NCBI RefSeq assembly: GCF_003286085.1
Contig: NW_020825298.1
Coordinates: 1,922,001 to 1,986,000 of the forward strand
Reading direction: 5' to 3'
DNA length: 64,000 nucleotides
Source of the DNA: Drosophila persimilis
Taxonomy: Eukaryota; Arthropoda; Insecta; Diptera; Drosophilidae
Shown here: positions 1-10,014 of the stretch, piece by piece
Numbering within the stretch: the stretch's first letter is position 1
Layout of the letters: the number at the start of each line of letters is the position of its first letter
Notes under the pieces: model-generated
What the model was told of the DNA's origin: nothing
What the model saw: the letters and a program-made list of their open reading frames with translations, nothing else
The model's database searches: none
Made by a program: the position numbers and the translations under genes

Positions 1-823
1 TAAACAAAATAGCTCAACAAAAAAACAGTCACAATGCTGCTGGTATTTGAAGACATGATGCGTGTATAGGCATTTTTATACCCTATTTCGTTAATTTTAT
101 ATGAAGATAAAACGTTATTTGTAATGACCTTTTCTCCAATTGATATGTTTTAGACATATTCATGAATATTACTAGTATCTTGTATATATATCTGATACTT
201 ATTCTTGGTCTCTGCAAGAAGACAATAAGCCGCAAAATATCGTTGAAATAATTTGAAACACAGACTGACTAGTTTCTGCGTATGTTGGAGCTTGAGATGA
301 CCAACATTGTCTCAAACCCATAATAATAAATAATATAAATTTGTTAAAAGTGAATGCGCGACAAGGATTTAACTGCAATCCACTGGGATAAATTATGGAA
401 GGTTTTGGGTTTGGCTCGTTTCCCAATAATTTCGCCCATAAATTTTCATATCATATCATGATTTCAACATTCTTTCTATTATATATTTTATCAAAATCCA
501 GACTGAGTCTCTGTTGTATCTTTACCATAAAAGTACCACAGTCATATACAAAAATTTCAATTCCAAGCAAATCTATTTCCTTTTCAGGCATACCCATATT
601 CTGCAACAACCCCTACGAGTTATTCCGATAACATAACAGATATTTTTGGCGCTAACAGCACAGTTTTCTTATACTTTTCTCAAAACAAAACAATTTTAGC
701 AAGGAAACAGAAATTCGGAGAAGCCGCACAATTTGGTTGGTTGTTGTTATGTCGACTCGATTCCCGCAAGTAATGTTGCGTTCCTAGATTCCCTTTATTT
801 ACGATTCATTTACTTGCAGGACA
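1..823. other. Region upstream of ZAD gene 1
   Basis: AT-rich DNA with no convincing gene. The last 260 bases are the promoter and 5' UTR of the zinc-finger gene at 824 and closely match the region before the gene at 19662. A 40-bp stretch at 561-600 matches the edge of the LINE fragment at 19381-19420. The short open frames here show no recognisable product. Confidence 0.7.
648..662 (+). promoter_or_regulatory. Conserved ZAD-array promoter element, gene 1
   Basis: Matches the shared 15-mer GCGCNTAACAGCACA except for a lost base after the core (GGCGCTAACAGCACA). It ends about 160 bp before the ATG. Equivalent copies lie 135-206 bp before the ATG of all eight ZAD genes in the array. The function is unknown; a transcription-factor site or core promoter element is inferred from position and conservation. 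Confidence 0.55.
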
Positions 824-1804
824 ATGGAGGAAACGTGCAGAGTTTGCATGGGAAACTCCGGAGCACTCGCAAACATTTTTGAAGAGACACACACATGGGA
901 CACTTGCATTGCTGACATGATAGCACAGTGTACTGGGTACGAGGTAAGGCGAGGCGATTTACTATCAGAGAACATATGTCCGCCTTGCCTTGAGGATGCT
1001 GTAAATGCATTTAATCTTATAAAAACCTGTGAGCAAAGCCATCAAATTTATTTCCCGGTGGTGGAGAAGGATATAGAAGATAGCTGCTGTGATAATCTGA
1101 ACGGCGAGGTCTGGGAACCGTCAGATAGTGAAACTGAGCAATCAATCCCATTTGAAACCGATGTAAAAATACGTCATAATGATGCCGATAAAACGGATTA
1201 TCTAGAACGACCCTACAAGTGCCCCGACTGCCCAAAAACCTTTCAAAAAAAATACCAACACACCAGACACATCCGCACTCACACAGAGGAGCGACCGCAT
1301 AAGTGCACTCTTTGCTCGAAGTCATTTAAACGAAAAGACAAACTCAAGCTACACGTCTGGACTCACACTGGGGAGCGACCGTACAAGTGTACTGACTGCT
1401 CCAAGTCCTTTATAAGTCAATGCGAACTCACAGTACACATCCGTGTTCACACAGGGGAACAGCCCTACCAATGCGACCACTGCCCAAAGTCATTCCAGCG
1501 GCAATCTAATCTCAAAAGACACAGTCGTATCCACACGGGAGAGAGACCCCACTTGTGCATTCACTGCTCGAAGTCATTCAAGCAAAAACACCATCTCAGC
1601 GAACACATCCTTACTCACGCTGAAGAAAAACTATACACCTGCTCTTACTGCACAAAGAATTTTAGGCAAAAGTCTTCTCTTGGAAAACATACGCGCAATC
1701 ACGTGATCCAAATGGATGCTTCGCAATTCCAAATTACATTTAAAGATGAAATTGAAGATACTGATAATGTACGATCTCCTCGAGCACACACCCGTCATGA
1801 ATAG
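824..1804 (+). CDS. ZAD-C2H2 zinc-finger protein 1 (6 fingers)
   Basis: Predicted 326-residue nuclear DNA-binding protein. The N-terminal ZAD (about residues 4-77) has zinc ligands C5, C8, C52 and C55 (CRVC and CPPC); ZADs are known to mediate dimerisation. An acidic linker (about 78-128) precedes six C2H2 fingers with TGERP-type linkers, then a short acidic tail. The start is the ATG right after a splice acceptor (cag at 817-819) that all array members share, so a 5' UTR intron is likely, possibly with its donor near 770. The ZAD is closest to genes 6 and 9 of the array, and the promoter to gene 9, while fingers 3-4 resemble fingers 6-7 of gene 4. The target site and precise role cannot be read. 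No orthologue is assigned because this family turns over quickly. Confidence 0.93.
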   Translation: MEETCRVCMGNSGALANIFEETHTWDTCIADMIAQCTGYEVRRGDLLSENICPPCLEDAVNAFNLIKTCEQSHQIYFPVVEKDIEDSCCDNLNGEVWEPSDSETEQSIPFETDVKIRHNDADKTDYLERPYKCPDCPKTFQKKYQHTRHIRTHTEERPHKCTLCSKSFKRKDKLKLHVWTHTGERPYKCTDCSKSFISQCELTVHIRVHTGEQPYQCDHCPKSFQRQSNLKRHSRIHTGERPHLCIHCSKSFKQKHHLSEHILTHAEEKLYTCSYCTKNFRQKSSLGKHTRNHVIQMDASQFQITFKDEIEDTDNVRSPRAHTRHE

Positions 1805-2682
1805 CGATTCGTCACATAATTGGGATCCCAAAAAGGTATTTGTTAATCCATCTATTCTATATAAATGTATGGGATATCGTCAATTCAGAACGGCTGGGCT
1901 GATTTAGCTCAATTTTAGTTTTAAATAGCCGGACCTGAGTACTTGTGTTCAAACTTATACAGTTGGCTGTTAGTGGGCTTGTACAAGTCACCGCCAAAAT
2001 TGCTTTCATAAAAAAAAAGTTAAAACCAATTCAAGGTAATAAAATGTGTGCTAATGTTTAAAGCTATCCAAATAAGCAATACATAGCTGCCTGGCAGGGC
2101 TATGAACTCCACCACTGCGTTTCGAACTAAAGTGATAAAACGTGTTTAACTGCGGGGAAAGGATACGAGTTCATATCACTTGTAAATATCAATATGACTA
2201 TGTATCCCAATTGATAATCTCGTTCTTGACCTGCCTCAAGCCAAAAATCAAAAGCGCCTGGTACGAAAACCCAGGCGGTAGGGATGTGCGTATAACCCAT
2301 CTTTATCCACAGAAAGACATCCTTTGTTCGAAAAGGTTTATTGGAGTGTAATTCAAATAATGTGTTCCAAAAAAACTTGTAATTCAATCGAATCATTTAT
2401 AAAAACACTATTTCCAAAATAATTAAATTCGATAACAAAATATTTATACAGTACTCCGATTTCGTTCGCGCATAACAGCACAGAAAAGCAGTCATCTGTT
2501 TTAACTTTGCGCTTAACAGCACTATCCGTATGTTCTGTGGTCAACACAACAAATTTGTGAAGAAAAAACATTTGCAATTTATAAAAGCCATAACTTGGTT
2601 TGTTGTTTGATTTATATTCCCGTCAATTCGTTATTGCGCGTACTGACATCCGCTTATTTGACATTAGTTTATTTGCAGGAAA
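1805..2682. repeat. Intergenic module upstream of ZAD gene 2
   Basis: No gene. Bases 2020-2130 resemble modules at about 6760-6940 and 13900-14080. From 2135 on, the sequence appears identical, base for base, to 6942 onwards, running through the promoter into gene 2. It is a duplicated intergenic unit of the array. Confidence 0.8.
2468..2522 (+). promoter_or_regulatory. Paired promoter elements, gene 2
   Basis: Two matches to GCGCNTAACAGCACA: GCGCATAACAGCACA at 2468-2482 and GCGCTTAACAGCAC at 2509-2522, 41 bp apart. The downstream copy sits 161 bp before the ATG, the usual place of the single copy in genes 1, 5, 6 and 9. The pairing is shared with genes 3, 4 and 7. Confidence 0.55.
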
Positions 2683-3702
2683 ATGGAGGAGATGTGCAGA
2701 GTTTGCATGGTCAAATCCGGAGCACTCGCAAACATTTTTGATGAGACACAAAAATGGGACACTTGCATTGCTGACATGATAGCCCAGTGTACCGGTTACG
2801 TGGTTAGGCGAGGGGATTCACTGCCAGAAAAAATATGCCCGCCTTGCCTTGAGGATGCAGTGAGTGCATTCAATCTTAAGAAATCCTGCGAGCAGAGCCA
2901 TCGACTATATTTTCCAGTGATGGAGCCAGATGTAGGAGAAGATCGCTATGATAATCTGGAAGACGAGGACTTTGAAATTTTGACTTGTGGAAATGAGCAG
3001 TCGAAAAACTGTAAAGCCGATGAAATGATACAAAAAGATGATGTGGATGAGGTTTATCGGTTCAAATGTCCTCATTGTCCGAAATCCTATAGGCGAAAAT
3101 CATGTCTGCCACATCACATCAGAACGCACACAGATGATCGACCCTACAAATGCTCCTTCTGCTCGAAATCTTTTCCACACAAATGCAGACTTGATGCACA
3201 CACCCGTATTCACACAGGAGATCGGCGCTATACGTGTTCCGACTGCTCGAAATCCTTTCAACAAAAATCACATCTCATTGATCACACCCGTATTCACACT
3301 GGGGAGCGACCATATAAATGTAGTCATTGTTCGATGACCTTTTCCCGAGCCGGAGTTCTAAGCGATCACATCCGCTCGCATACTGGTGATCAGCGCTATC
3401 AGTGCTCATACTGTATGATGCCTTTTAACAACAAACAGATTTGGATAACACATGTACGCACTCACACGGGAGAACGACCCTTCTCGTGCTCTCAATGTTC
3501 GAAGTCATTCAACCAAAAACACCATCTCAGCGAACACATCCTTACTCACACTGAGGAAAAACGTTATACGTGCTCTTACTGCACAAACACCTTTAAGCAA
3601 AAGTCTTATCTTCGAAAACACATTCGCAGTCACGCGTGTTCCAAATGGATGCACCACCAGATAGATAGCCCTTCTATTGTTTCGACTGCAATTCCAAAAT
3701 GA
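2683..3702 (+). CDS. ZAD-C2H2 zinc-finger protein 2 (7 fingers)
   Basis: Predicted 339-residue zinc-finger protein: ZAD at residues 4-77 with the CRVC and CPPC ligand pairs, an acidic linker to about residue 125, then seven C2H2 fingers. Residues 1-80 and all upstream DNA to 2135 appear identical to gene 4 (7490), yet the fingers differ completely. Fingers 3-4 closely resemble fingers 2-3 of gene 6, including the unusual CSMTF and RAGVLSDH segments. Finger 5 is atypical (CMMPFNN) but keeps its C2H2 ligands. The last two fingers carry the array's usual closing pair (HHLSEHILTH, then KQKSYLRKH). The ATG follows the shared acceptor TTTATTTGCAG. Confidence 0.93.
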   Translation: MEEMCRVCMVKSGALANIFDETQKWDTCIADMIAQCTGYVVRRGDSLPEKICPPCLEDAVSAFNLKKSCEQSHRLYFPVMEPDVGEDRYDNLEDEDFEILTCGNEQSKNCKADEMIQKDDVDEVYRFKCPHCPKSYRRKSCLPHHIRTHTDDRPYKCSFCSKSFPHKCRLDAHTRIHTGDRRYTCSDCSKSFQQKSHLIDHTRIHTGERPYKCSHCSMTFSRAGVLSDHIRSHTGDQRYQCSYCMMPFNNKQIWITHVRTHTGERPFSCSQCSKSFNQKHHLSEHILTHTEEKRYTCSYCTNTFKQKSYLRKHIRSHACSKWMHHQIDSPSIVSTAIPK

Positions 3703-4628
3703 AGAAACGATAACGTTAGGTCTCCAAGAGCACACACGTATAATGAGCAGAGATTCGTCACATGATTGCGATAGCCGAAGACATGTAAGCAAATTGACTG
3801 AAAGTCCCAAAAATGTATTGATAATTTTAAATACAATACAATTAATCTGAAATTGATTTCATTTGAAGCGTTATGTTTGGTCGTGGATATTTTCCATTAT
3901 TTTCATCTGTCGTATTAGGCCATCATAGCATTATAGCCGGATATACATATTTGTCCCTAGTTGTTGGCTTAAACAAAGTAGCAGCATTTACTACTGCAGT
4001 TCTGTAATGTTCGCCTCAGACCTTGCACTCGACGATATTTGAACCTTAAGGCAAGAATGCATTTAAGAGCGGAATGGAAGTCTTTTCACTTGTAAACACC
4101 AATATGATCATGTATTTATCTATGCTGCCGATCCACTAACTAGTCTTTGCTCCCAGGTACTTCCACTAGATAATGTGATGCGCCAAAGGATTCCCTTCCT
4201 TTCTTTTTTGGATTGGTACGAAATCCCAGGCTGTGGTGTTGTACATATTAACAAATCTTAATCCACAGTAAGGAATCCTTTCTTCGAAGACGTTCATTGG
4301 CTTTAAGGTCAAAACCTATAATAATAAATATTAGGTTTTTTATTATTAAAAACACTGTTACCAAAATAATTAAATTCGATAACAAAATATTTATACAGTA
4401 CTCCGATTTCGTTCGCGCATAACAGCACAGAAAAGCAGTCATCTGTTTTAACTTTGCGCTTAACAGCACTATCCGTATGCTCTGTGGTCAACACAACAAA
4501 TTTGTGAAGAAAAAACATTGCAAATTATAAAAGCCATAACTTGGTTTGTTGTTTGATTTATATTCCCGTCAATTCGTTATTGCGCGTACTGACATCCGTT
4601 TCTTTGACATTAGTTTATTTGCAGGAAA
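3703..4628. repeat. Intergenic module upstream of ZAD gene 3
   Basis: No gene. Bases 3880-4140 resemble parts of 6240-6600, 11460-11560 and 13540-13830 (shared phrases such as tcatctgtcgta). Bases 4331-4628 are nearly identical to the promoters of genes 2 and 4, with small differences, so this is another array duplication unit. Confidence 0.7.
4415..4469 (+). promoter_or_regulatory. Paired promoter elements, gene 3
   Basis: GCGCATAACAGCACA at 4415-4429 and GCGCTTAACAGCAC at 4456-4469, with the same spacing as in genes 2 and 4. The second copy ends 160 bp before the ATG. Confidence 0.55.
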
Positions 4629-5924
4629 ATGGAGGAGATGTGCAGAGTTTGCATGGTCAAATCCGGAGCACTCGCAAACATTTTTGATGAGACACAAAAA
4701 TGGGACACTTGCATTGCTGACATGATAGCCCAGTGTACCGGGTACGTGGTTAGGCGAGGGGATTCACTGCCAGAAAAAATATGCCCGCCTTGCCTAGAGG
4801 ATGCTGTAAATGCCTTCAATCTTAAAAAAATCTGTGAGCAGAGCCATCAACGATATTTCTCAATGCTTGAGGAGGATATGGAATATAGCTTCTTAAATAA
4901 TCTTGAATACGAGGACTCGGAAGTTTCAGGTAAAGAGCAGTCAAGAAATTTTGAAAACGACGAACAAATTTATAAAGATGATATGGATATGGATCTTCCA
5001 TTCAAATGTTCTCGTTGTCCGAAAAGCTATTCGCATAAATACAATCTAAAGCGGCACACAAAATTGCATACGAATGAACGACCCTACCAATGCTCCCACT
5101 GCTCAAAGTCTTTTATACAAAAATCACATCTCATCCATCATACCCGTATTCACACTGGGGAGCGACCATTTCAATGTAATCACTGTACGATGACCTTTTC
5201 ACGAGCCGGAGCCCTTAGCGATCACATCCGATCGCATACAGGTGATCAACGCTTCAATTGCTCTTTCTGTACGATGTCATTTAACTACAAACACCAGTTG
5301 GAAACACATTCACGCACTCACACAGGAGAGAGGCCGTATAAGTGTTCGCACTGCTCTAAATCCTTTACCCAAGCTGGAACTCTCGGGGTTCACGTCCGTA
5401 CACATACCGGCGAAAGAGCCTACAAATGCTCCGAGTGCTCAAAGTCGTTTATACAAAAATACGAACTTAAATTACATATTCGTACGCACACTGGGGAGCG
5501 ACCGTATCAGTGCAGTCAATGTTCAAAGGCGTTTGCACAACATAACAACCTCCAAGCGCACATCCGAACTCACTCCGAAGATCGACCTTTCCAATGCTCT
5601 CACTGCTCCAAATCATTTAAGAAAAAATCTGCCCTCAGTGTGCACACTCGTACACACACTGGAGAACAGCTGTACCAATGTCCTTACTGCGAAAAGTCCT
5701 TTACACGAAGCCACCATTTTGAACTTCATACCCGTACTCACACAGGTGATCGACCCTACTCGTGCTCTCATTGCTTGAAGTCATTCAAGCAAAAGCACCA
5801 TCTCACCGAACACATCCTTACCCACACTGAGGAGAAACTCTACACGTGTTCTTACTGCCCAAAGACGTTTAAACAAAACTCTTATCTTCAAAGACACACC
5901 CAAACTCACACAAAAAAGTGTTAA
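4629..5924 (+). CDS. ZAD-C2H2 zinc-finger protein 3 (11 fingers)
   Basis: Predicted 431-residue protein with a ZAD (4-77), an acidic linker, and eleven C2H2 fingers to the C terminus. It looks chimeric: promoter and ZAD belong with genes 2, 4 and 7 ([26 protein letters not shown]), whereas fingers 2-11 align one for one with fingers 2-11 of gene 6, whose ZAD is of the other type. Shared finger features include [18 protein letters not shown] and a C-terminal KQNSYLQ finger. Either unequal exchange or gene conversion between the two genes would explain this. All finger ligands are intact, so DNA binding should be preserved. Confidence 0.93.
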   Translation: MEEMCRVCMVKSGALANIFDETQKWDTCIADMIAQCTGYVVRRGDSLPEKICPPCLEDAVNAFNLKKICEQSHQRYFSMLEEDMEYSFLNNLEYEDSEVSGKEQSRNFENDEQIYKDDMDMDLPFKCSRCPKSYSHKYNLKRHTKLHTNERPYQCSHCSKSFIQKSHLIHHTRIHTGERPFQCNHCTMTFSRAGALSDHIRSHTGDQRFNCSFCTMSFNYKHQLETHSRTHTGERPYKCSHCSKSFTQAGTLGVHVRTHTGERAYKCSECSKSFIQKYELKLHIRTHTGERPYQCSQCSKAFAQHNNLQAHIRTHSEDRPFQCSHCSKSFKKKSALSVHTRTHTGEQLYQCPYCEKSFTRSHHFELHTRTHTGDRPYSCSHCLKSFKQKHHLTEHILTHTEEKLYTCSYCPKTFKQNSYLQRHTQTHTKKC

Positions 5925-7489
5925 AATTGGATAAATGTTATTCTTCATTCTGATCTTATAGCTATTCGTCCTTCTTTTTCTATTAAACCATTCTGAGTTT
6001 TTAAACTATCTCAACGAAATATGGCATACACAGTGTTATATTTTACGGATTTCCTAATAGTTTGGCGGAATCTGGCGAGTCGGACATTTCGATCTAAGAG
6101 TACATACATAAAAAAGTTGTTCTATGAAAAACTTCTTTGTTGTTAAAGATAATCAGCCCAAAAATCCTATTTCTGTAATTATACACATGTTTGTACATAA
6201 CATAATTATATCATCCTATAGTTTCCATAGTAACGAAATAATGATGGTAGATATCATCACCTCGCTTGCTGAGGCATGCTCGATCAAAGCTGATCTGGGA
6301 GAGCTTTTTAAGTTTTCAGCTCAGCGCAGTTTGGAGTGGGACATCCCTCAGCAAAGGCTTGCATAACATATTATACCTGGAAAAAAGTCCCCAATGGTAC
6401 AGGGCGATGGTGAAGTTAAGGACGATGGCCAGAATATATAGCTTATGTTCTGTGATGCCCACAGACATTGCACACGTCGGTATTTGGCAGCAGCGTATTC
6501 CTGATGATCTATCGAATGAAATACACTGTTTTTGTCAGGCGATGACAGATACTTATAAATCGATCCACTTACATCGTAGAATCTGCCACAAATAGTTTGC
6601 GAAATGCTGATTGGAGCATACCGGGGTATTATTCAGATATCAAGAAGAAGGCGAAAATCAAATCAATGCCATAGGTACAGAGAGTATACGATGCGTGAAT
6701 TGGCTCATTGTAGGTGAGACTCAGAGCCCAAATAGCTTACAAGAAAAGAAAAGGTAAAAGACAATTGAAGGTGACAAAATTTGTGCTAATGTTCAAAGCC
6801 CTTTTCAGCTATCCAAATGAGCTAATACATAGCTACCTGCCAAGGCTAGGATCTTCACCGACCCTTGGCCTTCCTTAATAAAAGATTGTAGGAGAATTCA
6901 GGGCACGGCACCTATTGGATACTGCGTTTCGAGCTGAAGTGAAAAAACGTGTTTAACTGCGGGGAAAGGATACGAGTTCATATCACTTGTAAATATCAAT
7001 ATGACTATGTATCCCAATTGATAATCTCGTTCTTGACCTGCCTCAAGCCAAAAATCAAAAGCGCCTGGTACGAAAACCCAGGCGGTAGGGATGTGCGTAT
7101 AACCCATCTTTATCCACAGAAAGACATCCTTTGTTCGAAAAGGTTTATTGGAGTGTAATTCAAATAATGTGTTCCAAAAAAACTTGTAATTCAATCGAAT
7201 CATTTATAAAAACACTATTTCCAAAATAATTAAATTCGATAACAAAATATTTATACAGTACTCCGATTTCGTTCGCGCATAACAGCACAGAAAAGCAGTC
7301 ATCTGTTTTAACTTTGCGCTTAACAGCACTATCCGTATGTTCTGTGGTCAACACAACAAATTTGTGAAGAAAAAACATTTGCAATTTATAAAAGCCATAA
7401 CTTGGTTTGTTGTTTGATTTATATTCCCGTCAATTCGTTATTGCGCGTACTGACATCCGCTTATTTGACATTAGTTTATTTGCAGGAAA
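5925..7489. repeat. Intergenic module upstream of ZAD gene 4
   Basis: No gene found. Bases 6290-6900 are a diverged duplicate of about 13570-14060 (shared phrases include tcagcaaaggcttgcataac and gacgatggccag). Bases 6942-7489 appear identical to 2135-2682. The open frame at 6124-6366 has no recognisable features and is probably chance. Confidence 0.75.
7275..7329 (+). promoter_or_regulatory. Paired promoter elements, gene 4
   Basis: GCGCATAACAGCACA at 7275-7289 and GCGCTTAACAGCAC at 7316-7329. They lie inside the block that is identical to the gene 2 promoter. Confidence 0.55.
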
Positions 7490-9190
7490 ATGGAGGAGAT
7501 GTGCAGAGTTTGCATGGTCAAATCCGGAGCACTCGCAAACATTTTTGATGAGACACAAAAATGGGACACTTGCATTGCTGACATGATAGCCCAGTGTACC
7601 GGTTACGTGGTTAGGCGAGGGGATTCACTGCCAGAAAAAATATGCCCGCCTTGCCTTGAGGATGCAGTGAGTGCATTCAATCTTAAGAAATCCTGCGAGC
7701 AGAGCCATCGACTATATTTTCCAGTGATGGAAGAGGATGTGAAAACAGATCTCTGTGATAATTTTGAACAGAACGACTGGAACATGTCAATAAGCAGAAA
7801 AAAAGCGACGATTTTGGAAACTGATGAAAAAATATGTAAAGGTGATAAGGATGTGGATCTTCTGTTTAAGTGTACTCACTGCTCGAAGTCTTTTAAACGG
7901 AAATGCAATTTGCAAAATCACATCCGTATGCACACGGACAAACAATCCTACCAATGCTGTCACTGTTCAAAGTCGTTTAATCGAAAATCAAGTCTTCAAA
8001 GTCACATGTGTTATCACACGGAGGAGCGACACAACAAATGTGTCCACTGCTCAAAGTCATTCGTAACCATGAGCGCACTGAAGCGGCACTTTCTTACTCA
8101 TATCGACGGACAACCCTACAAGTGCTCCGACTGCTTAAACTCCTTTAAAACTGAAAACGAACTCAAAGAACACATCCGTGTTCACACAGTGGAAGAGCCC
8201 TACCAATGCCCCCACTGCTCAAAGTCATTTAAGCTAAAATCGATTCTCCAAAGACACTGTCGTACCCACACTGCGGAGAGAGCTTATAAGTGTTCTGACT
8301 GCTCAAAGTCCTTTATTACTCAAAGCGAACTCAAAGTACACATCCGGGTTCACACAGGGGAACAGCCCTACCAATGTCAGCACTGCCCAAAGTCATTTCA
8401 GCGAAAATCTAATCTTAAAAGACATAATCGTATCCACACGGGGGAGAGACCTTACAAGTGTTCCGACTGCTCCAAGTGTTTTTCCATCGCCACAAATCTC
8501 CAGGCTCATATCCGTCGATGGCACACAACTGACCGACCCCACAAGTGCACTCACTGCCCGAAGTCGTTTACAGAAAAATCTCATCTCCAGATACACATGC
8601 GTAAACACACGGGGGAGCGACCGTACAAGTGTACCCAATGCTCAAAGTCCTTTACTCGAACCGGATCTCTCCGGCGACATATCAGTACGCACACGGATGA
8701 ACGACCCTACAAATGCACCGACTGTTCAACGCTGTTTCAACAAATATCCCAACTTCAAAAACACACCCTTATGCATACCGGCGAACGACCGTACAAATGC
8801 AGTGACTGCTCACAGTCCTTTCTACAAAAATCCCAACTTGAGGCACACATCCGTACTCACACGCGACCTTACAAATGCTCCCACTGCTCGAAATGCTTTA
8901 GAGAAAAATCCAATCTTAAAAGACATACCCGTACGCATACGGATGAACGACCCCACCAATGCTCACAATGCTCGAAATCATTTCAAGAAAAATCGAATCT
9001 CCAAGTGCACATACGTTCTCACACAGGGGAGCGCCCATTCAAGTGTACCCACTGCTCAAAGACATTTAGATATAAAAATAATAGCTACCAGAGACACGTA
9101 ATTACTCACACAAGGAGTGACAAGTATGCCATTCCGGCACTTTTCGAGATCACTTCCATAAGAACACTGAAAATGGAAGGTGTAGAATAA
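7490..9190 (+). CDS. ZAD-C2H2 zinc-finger protein 4 (15 fingers)
   Basis: The longest member, 566 residues: ZAD (4-77), acidic linker, then fifteen C2H2 fingers and a 25-residue tail. Residues 1-80 appear identical to gene 2. Fingers 6-7 (SELKVHIRVH then RKSNLKRH) match fingers 3-4 of gene 1. Oddities: finger 8 has a four-residue spacing between its histidines (HIRRWH); the linker between fingers 12 and 13 is cut from TGERP to TRP, which should break the regular finger pitch on DNA; the last finger has 13 rather than 12 residues between the second Cys and first His (YKNNSYQRH), as in genes 7 and 8. The reading frame is intact throughout. Confidence 0.93.
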   Translation: MEEMCRVCMVKSGALANIFDETQKWDTCIADMIAQCTGYVVRRGDSLPEKICPPCLEDAVSAFNLKKSCEQSHRLYFPVMEEDVKTDLCDNFEQNDWNMSISRKKATILETDEKICKGDKDVDLLFKCTHCSKSFKRKCNLQNHIRMHTDKQSYQCCHCSKSFNRKSSLQSHMCYHTEERHNKCVHCSKSFVTMSALKRHFLTHIDGQPYKCSDCLNSFKTENELKEHIRVHTVEEPYQCPHCSKSFKLKSILQRHCRTHTAERAYKCSDCSKSFITQSELKVHIRVHTGEQPYQCQHCPKSFQRKSNLKRHNRIHTGERPYKCSDCSKCFSIATNLQAHIRRWHTTDRPHKCTHCPKSFTEKSHLQIHMRKHTGERPYKCTQCSKSFTRTGSLRRHISTHTDERPYKCTDCSTLFQQISQLQKHTLMHTGERPYKCSDCSQSFLQKSQLEAHIRTHTRPYKCSHCSKCFREKSNLKRHTRTHTDERPHQCSQCSKSFQEKSNLQVHIRSHTGERPFKCTHCSKTFRYKNNSYQRHVITHTRSDKYAIPALFEITSIRTLKMEGVE

Positions 9191-10014
9191 GATTTTTAAG
9201 CTTTTTTTGAACAAAGGCTTGGTATGTTCAATTATTTCCACTATCTTTACTGCGAAAATTCTGCATTAAAATGATGTATAAAGATATTGAAAAATCGCTG
9301 GCGGATGAATCTGTTTCAATGTTTTTGCTTTTGGCGAAGATGAACAATGTTCACCACTCTGTTTTTCATATTATATGGGGCCTTTATAAACCGGTTTAAA
9401 TTTTAATCCCAATAAAATAATTTTACAAATAGGATACAAAAAAAAACTTTTTGTAAGAAGTATTTTTAAAAGACATAAAATTGTATGATATTTGTGTACT
9501 TTTCAAACGAATTTTGTTCGTTACTCAAGAGTTTCATTACCAACTGGGCATCGAGAAAATATCTCAACTGCCCTAATTAAGAATTATCTATTTACAAATT
9601 TTTAAAATAGATTGTACGTTTGATATTGTGCGTTGTTATCACCCTATGAGAGTGATTATATGTTCCAAATCTCAATTAAGCATTTTTGGTGAACACAAAA
9701 TTGAGATGCCTCAACTAGAATAAATGCTAGAACTAGAATGCAAAAATCTGAATTACATTTTTTAACAACAAATTAGTCTAAAGAAAAAATAAATTAGAGG
9801 ACTAAACATTTTGTTACATTCGATAATACATTCGATTAGATGCATTTGCGCCTAACAGTACATTTCGTGTATTTATTTTAGTAAAACAAAAACAATTCAC
9901 GCCAAGGAATCATTCATAATTTTGCTGCTTGTGGGTTTGATTTTTCTGATTTCCCATGTATGTATATAAATATCGTTGTATTCCGTTTATTAAGATTCAT
10001 TTACATTCAGGACA
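9191..10014. other. Intergenic, upstream of ZAD gene 5
   Basis: AT-rich, with no gene or clear repeat seen. The last 200 bases are the promoter and 5' UTR of gene 5. A possible 5' UTR intron runs from a donor near 9958 (GTATGTA) to the acceptor ending at 10010. Confidence 0.6.
9848..9862 (+). promoter_or_regulatory. Promoter element, gene 5
   Basis: GCGCCTAACAGTACA, a single copy with one change from the array consensus, ending 153 bp before the ATG. Confidence 0.5.

Noticed and set aside
2127..2577. Minus-strand frames before genes 2, 3 and 4 (…MQMFFLHKFVVLTTEHTDS…)
   Set aside because: They recur only because the promoter block is duplicated; they cover the promoter motif and 5' UTR and show no domain.
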